The notes under the pieces: generated by a model
The model's input: only the letters and a program-made list of their open reading frames with translations
Told to the model about the DNA's origin: nothing
Databases searched by the model: none
In this document: positions 1-64,000 of the stretch, piece after piece
Numbering within the stretch: position 1 is the first letter of the stretch
Layout of the letters: each line of letters starts with the position of its first letter
DNA from: Doryteuthis pealeii
Lineage: Eukaryota; Mollusca; Cephalopoda; Myopsida; Loliginidae
DNA length: 64,000 bases
Direction: 5' to 3'
Assembly (NCBI GenBank): GCA_023376005.1
Contig: CM042160.1
Coordinates: forward strand, 84,165,229 to 84,229,228
Translations under genes and position numbers: made by a program

Positions 1-28505
<28,505 letters not shown>

Positions 28506-28559
28506 GTTTGTACAACGGTATGACTCGGTCAAATGACAACGAGACATGCAAATGCAACC

Positions 28560-28568
28560 ATTTTTATA
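28560..28568 (-). promoter_or_regulatory. TATA box of LLTP-A
   Basis: On the minus strand the sequence reads CTATAAAAAT, a strong TATA match, 55-63 bp upstream of the LLTP-A start codon. Transcription would be expected to begin about 30 bp further down, near 28533, giving a very short 5' UTR of about 28 nt. This is inference from spacing; no transcript evidence is available. Confidence 0.6.
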
Positions 28569-28599
28569 GTCGACCTGGACAATGGTTGGTCAAAAGTCA

Positions 28600-30171
28600 G
28601 AGCCCATATCATGTATTGCCCTAGAATGATTACAGGTTCAATCAATATGCGTCTGACTCAAGCGCCCGATAAAGACATTGAGGTCTTCATTGATATCATA
28701 CGACTACAAAAGTTAGGAAGTGAATTTAGATTTTGTAGATAGAGAAATTAAGTACTATAATAAATTAGGTTAAATTACCATGACCATAAAATTCGGTGAA
28801 CACCGTGTACGACATACGGAACACTGTACAGCTATTTCTACCTTATTTGGTCTACTCAGCAGTGTATGCCACGATCTCTGTGACTAGCGACCACAGAATG
28901 CTGAGCCAAAACTTTAACTCTGGACCGCCGACCCATGTCACACACGGGGTTGACCAAATCATCAAGTCATGGTAGCCGCATATCCTTAATTTGTCATCAC
29001 GTAACATTTCAGAGGATAAGGTCACCTCTAGTGCCACCTGAATTTAGTTAATAACATCTATGTAAATGAACTAAGCCTAAAAACGGACGTTTATTCACCG
29101 TATTGTTTTTTGTTGTTGTTGTTGTAATTTGGACCAAAATGGTAAGAACCTTAACTCTTAGACAAGAACTCTTCTCCCTACTACGTGGTTAACCTTCTCG
29201 GGAACATGCTTGTCTCTTTAAATGTGGCGTCTGTCTCCTGTCAGAAGCATTTCTTTCATTCTAATCCCTGTTATCGTAAAACCGTCAGTAATTATTATTA
29301 TATTTCATCCCTACATACGTACCTCAGACAAAAATGTCTTAGACTATATTACTGTTCGTATTGGCCTTCGGTCAGCTTCTTAACGTAACTTACGTCAGCT
29401 CCAATGACATTCTATAAAGCTCCTTGTACATTCTAAATAGCTCCTAATACATAAACTAAGCCTACAATATGCCATTTATTTACTGTATTTTTTTTGTGTA
29501 CCTTTATTTTGTGAAATGTATTTTCTTCCTTCCAGTTTCAAACTTTCGACAGTTTTTAAACCTGTACTTACTGCTTACTGTTACGGCATTCACCCATGGT
29601 CGATTGAGCCGGCTCCAACCAGCGAATTTACCTGTGCTTAATTCATGGAAGGAGTAATAAGGGAATATGAAATTCACAAGCGGTCCCCAAACCCCGCATG
29701 TATATCCCGGCCATGGGAAGAAGATGCCCTTGTTTACCACAGATTTTCCATAGACGCAGTGACAATTACGCTAAAAGCTGTTGATTCCTGACTATTTTGG
29801 AGATGCCCTTTCGACATGAACTAAGTTTACAAGCTTTTCCCTTTAAAAAGTAGTTTAAACTCACTATGATGTTGTAGTATGTTACATTAGCCAACTCTTT
29901 TCTCTAAATTATAAAGACTTATCACCCCTGTTCATGCATGTGTAAAGGATTCTCCCTCCCCCTCTTTGTGTAGATACGACAATCCGAGACGTTGAAGATT
30001 TATGTAGATACGACAATCTGAGAATTTGAAGAATGCACTAATAAAAGTAAGGAAAGGCTAATTGCAACAGCCAGGAAAGCAATTGCAACACATTGACAAA
30101 CAGAAATACATTAAAAACTAAAAAAAAAAAAAAAAACAGAAATGCGAAGAAAAACAACTACATGGGTACTT
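28600..30171. other. Intergenic region upstream of LLTP-A
   Basis: No gene is recognisable. Short frames on both strands look like chance. A weak repeat of 'aactaagcct' followed by a T-rich stretch occurs near 29069 and 29453, and a short direct repeat (gtagatacgacaatc) near 29971 and 30004. Confidence 0.5.
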
Positions 30172-30900
30172 TAAGTGTTAAACTCAAGAGATATCACACC
30201 AGAAGACATGGACATGGCTAAAAAAAAGAAAACCTCAAAAGAGAAACCGAATCTCTTATAATCACAGCACAAGACCATGCCATTAGAACAAACTATATAA
30301 AGGCAAAAATAGATAAGACGCAGCGAATAGCAAGTGCAGAATGTGTGGAGATAGAGACGAAACGGATAATAATAAGCGAATGCAGCAAACTAGCACAAAG
30401 AGAGTACAAGACTAGGCACGACTCTGTGGGAAAGGTTATCCACTGGGAATTGTGCAAGAATTTCAATTTTCCCCGTACAACTAAATGGTATATACACAAA
30501 ATTGAATATGTCCTGGAGAACGAGACTCACAAATTTCCCTGGGACTTTAAGGTACAGATGGATCACCTAATCTCGACCAGGAGACCATACCTAGTGTTGA
30601 TTAACAAGAAGAAGAGAACTTGCCATCTCGTGAATTTTACTCTCCCGACCAATCACCGAGTGAAAGTGAAAGAAAGCGAAAAGATGGACAAATACTTGAA
30701 CCTTGCCAGAGAACTGAAAAATCTATGGAACATGGAGGTGAAGGCCGTGCCAATTGTAATTGGTGCCCTTGGAACGGTCCTCAAAGGTCTAGAAAATAAT
30801 TTGCGTGAATTGGAAATCAGAAGAAGAATCAAAACCATCCAAACTACAGCATTGTCAAGGTCGGCTAGAATACTCAGAAGAATCCTGGAGACATGAGGAG
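30172..30900 (+). mobile_element. Non-LTR retrotransposon 3' part (C-terminal coding region)
   Basis: An open frame of about 183 codons (30345-30896) encodes ISECSKLAQREYKTRHDSVG, a segment HLISTRRPYLVLINKKKRTC, and PIVIGALGTVLKG near the end. These are typical of the C-terminal region of LINE proteins that are abundant in cephalopods and other invertebrates. The 5' reverse transcriptase part is absent. It lies between the two LLTP genes, in opposite orientation. Confidence 0.6.
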
Positions 30901-31604
30901 ACTTTCTGTAATCACATGATTGTTTATCTTTAGGAAAAGAAAACACGATAACTTTCAGGCCGTTTTTATAATTTCCTTTGCAGTTTGATCCAACATATCT
31001 ATAAGACATCGTTTTTGTTTAAAAATTAAAATCAATTTAATACCTAAAAGAAAAAATATAATGAAAACACCAGGAAACATTTAATACTTCAACGACTAAA
31101 ATCGTTGTTGACAAATGGTCTTATGTTGATGTGGTTAGAGATATTTAGACTTTCAGTGATCTGGCCTGCAGTGTTGATCCGATGCGGTGATTTCGGAGGA
31201 GCAGTCTATTGAGCACGTTTTCTTGTATAAGCTTGTACATTTTTTCATCATACAATGTGTGATAGCACGTGCTATACCCTGCCCTCATCAGCCGCCAACC
31301 AGGAGTGATAACACAGTTTCGGTAGGAGAGATTGCCACCCCCAGCGCTACCAAGCAGCGTTTGTCACCGGACTGGGTATTGAAAAAAAAAAGTAGAAAAA
31401 AGAGCAGAAATTATAACATCCGTTCATCTTAGGAGTTTCGTTTTAGTGCAGTTTGTGATTTTTAAAAACGCGTTTACTTTCAGCCGTTGATGTCATTACG
31501 CGCTTGCAGAAACCGTTTCTTGATGTTACGTAATAACATAGGAATGATAATTGATTTTTGTACTCAAGTAAAAAAGACAAACATCTTTTAATAATTTATA
31601 TTTT

Positions 31605-31610
31605 TTATTA
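31605..31610 (-). terminator. Candidate polyadenylation signal of LLTP-B
   Basis: The minus strand reads AATAAAAAAT about 255 bp below the predicted stop codon. The region is A/T-rich, so a chance AATAAA is possible. Confidence 0.3.
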
Positions 31611-31863
31611 TTTGTATTCAAATTAAAGAAAATCTAAAAAGAAAAAATTATGAATGAAAAAATGGTGGCGGGTTGATTTTACCAAATGTTATTTTGAATC
31701 AGCCAGTTTTGACATTAAAAATGCCAATGTTTTTTTTGTTTTTTTTAAAATTTCATCTTCTAATGAAATGAAGTGATTTAAATAACCAAATTAAAATAAG
31801 ATTATTTACGGTTTTTTTTATCCTAAGGTTTATAAATAATCAAATTGACTGCTTGTAATATTT

Positions 31864-64000
<32,137 letters not shown>

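Overview
The window looks like a piece of a mollusc genome, most likely a cephalopod and probably an octopus. It is AT-rich and intron-rich, full of microsatellites, and carries RTE-like LINE, Ty3/gypsy, Helitron and tRNA-derived SINE sequence of the kind common in those genomes. The species call is an inference; no sequence search was possible.

Two very large paralogous genes on the minus strand, arranged head to tail, fill almost the whole window. Both encode large lipid transfer proteins (LLTPs) of the apolipophorin / apolipoprotein B type: signal peptide, vitellogenin-like N-terminal lipid-transfer module (LPD_N), open beta-sheet domain (DUF1943 type), a long beta-rich lipid-binding region, a cluster of amphipathic helices, and a C-terminal von Willebrand D (VWD) domain. 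Gene A (start codon at 28505, running down past position 1) has 29 exons in view, about 3,300 codons, and lacks only its extreme 3' end. Gene B (from beyond 64000 down to a stop at 31864) shows exons 8 to 30, about 5,320 codons. Exons 1-7 of B lie off the right edge. Splice phases and most exon lengths are identical between the two genes.

The main difference is exon 19: 3,413 nt in A and 10,544 nt in B. In B this exon carries about thirty tandem beta repeats of about 50 residues, against about two in A. The length difference is exactly 2,377 codons. Along the genes, near-identical blocks (introns included) alternate with strongly diverged blocks, which suggests patchy gene conversion. Both copies have single-base frame breaks in exons 10 and 19.

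Region by region: 1-19250 holds exons 29-3 of A, with an RTE-like LINE fragment in intron 15 (10118-11560). 19251-28450 is mostly the two first introns of A, packed with Ty3/gypsy fragments, a tRNA-derived SINE, three large inverted repeats (one a perfect 132-bp palindrome) and TA/TG tracts. 28451-28600 is the first exon and TATA promoter of A. 28600-31600 is intergenic, with LINE 3'-end fragments. 31864-63922 is gene B. Its introns contain several short non-autonomous Helitrons with clear termini, a 40-bp minisatellite (39049-39803), further SINEs, and a TATC-rich higher-order satellite (61820-62150).

Functionally, both genes should encode secreted lipoprotein scaffolds that take up lipid in the secretory pathway and circulate in the haemolymph. 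The tandem pair seems to have evolved a short and a very long lipid-binding belt.
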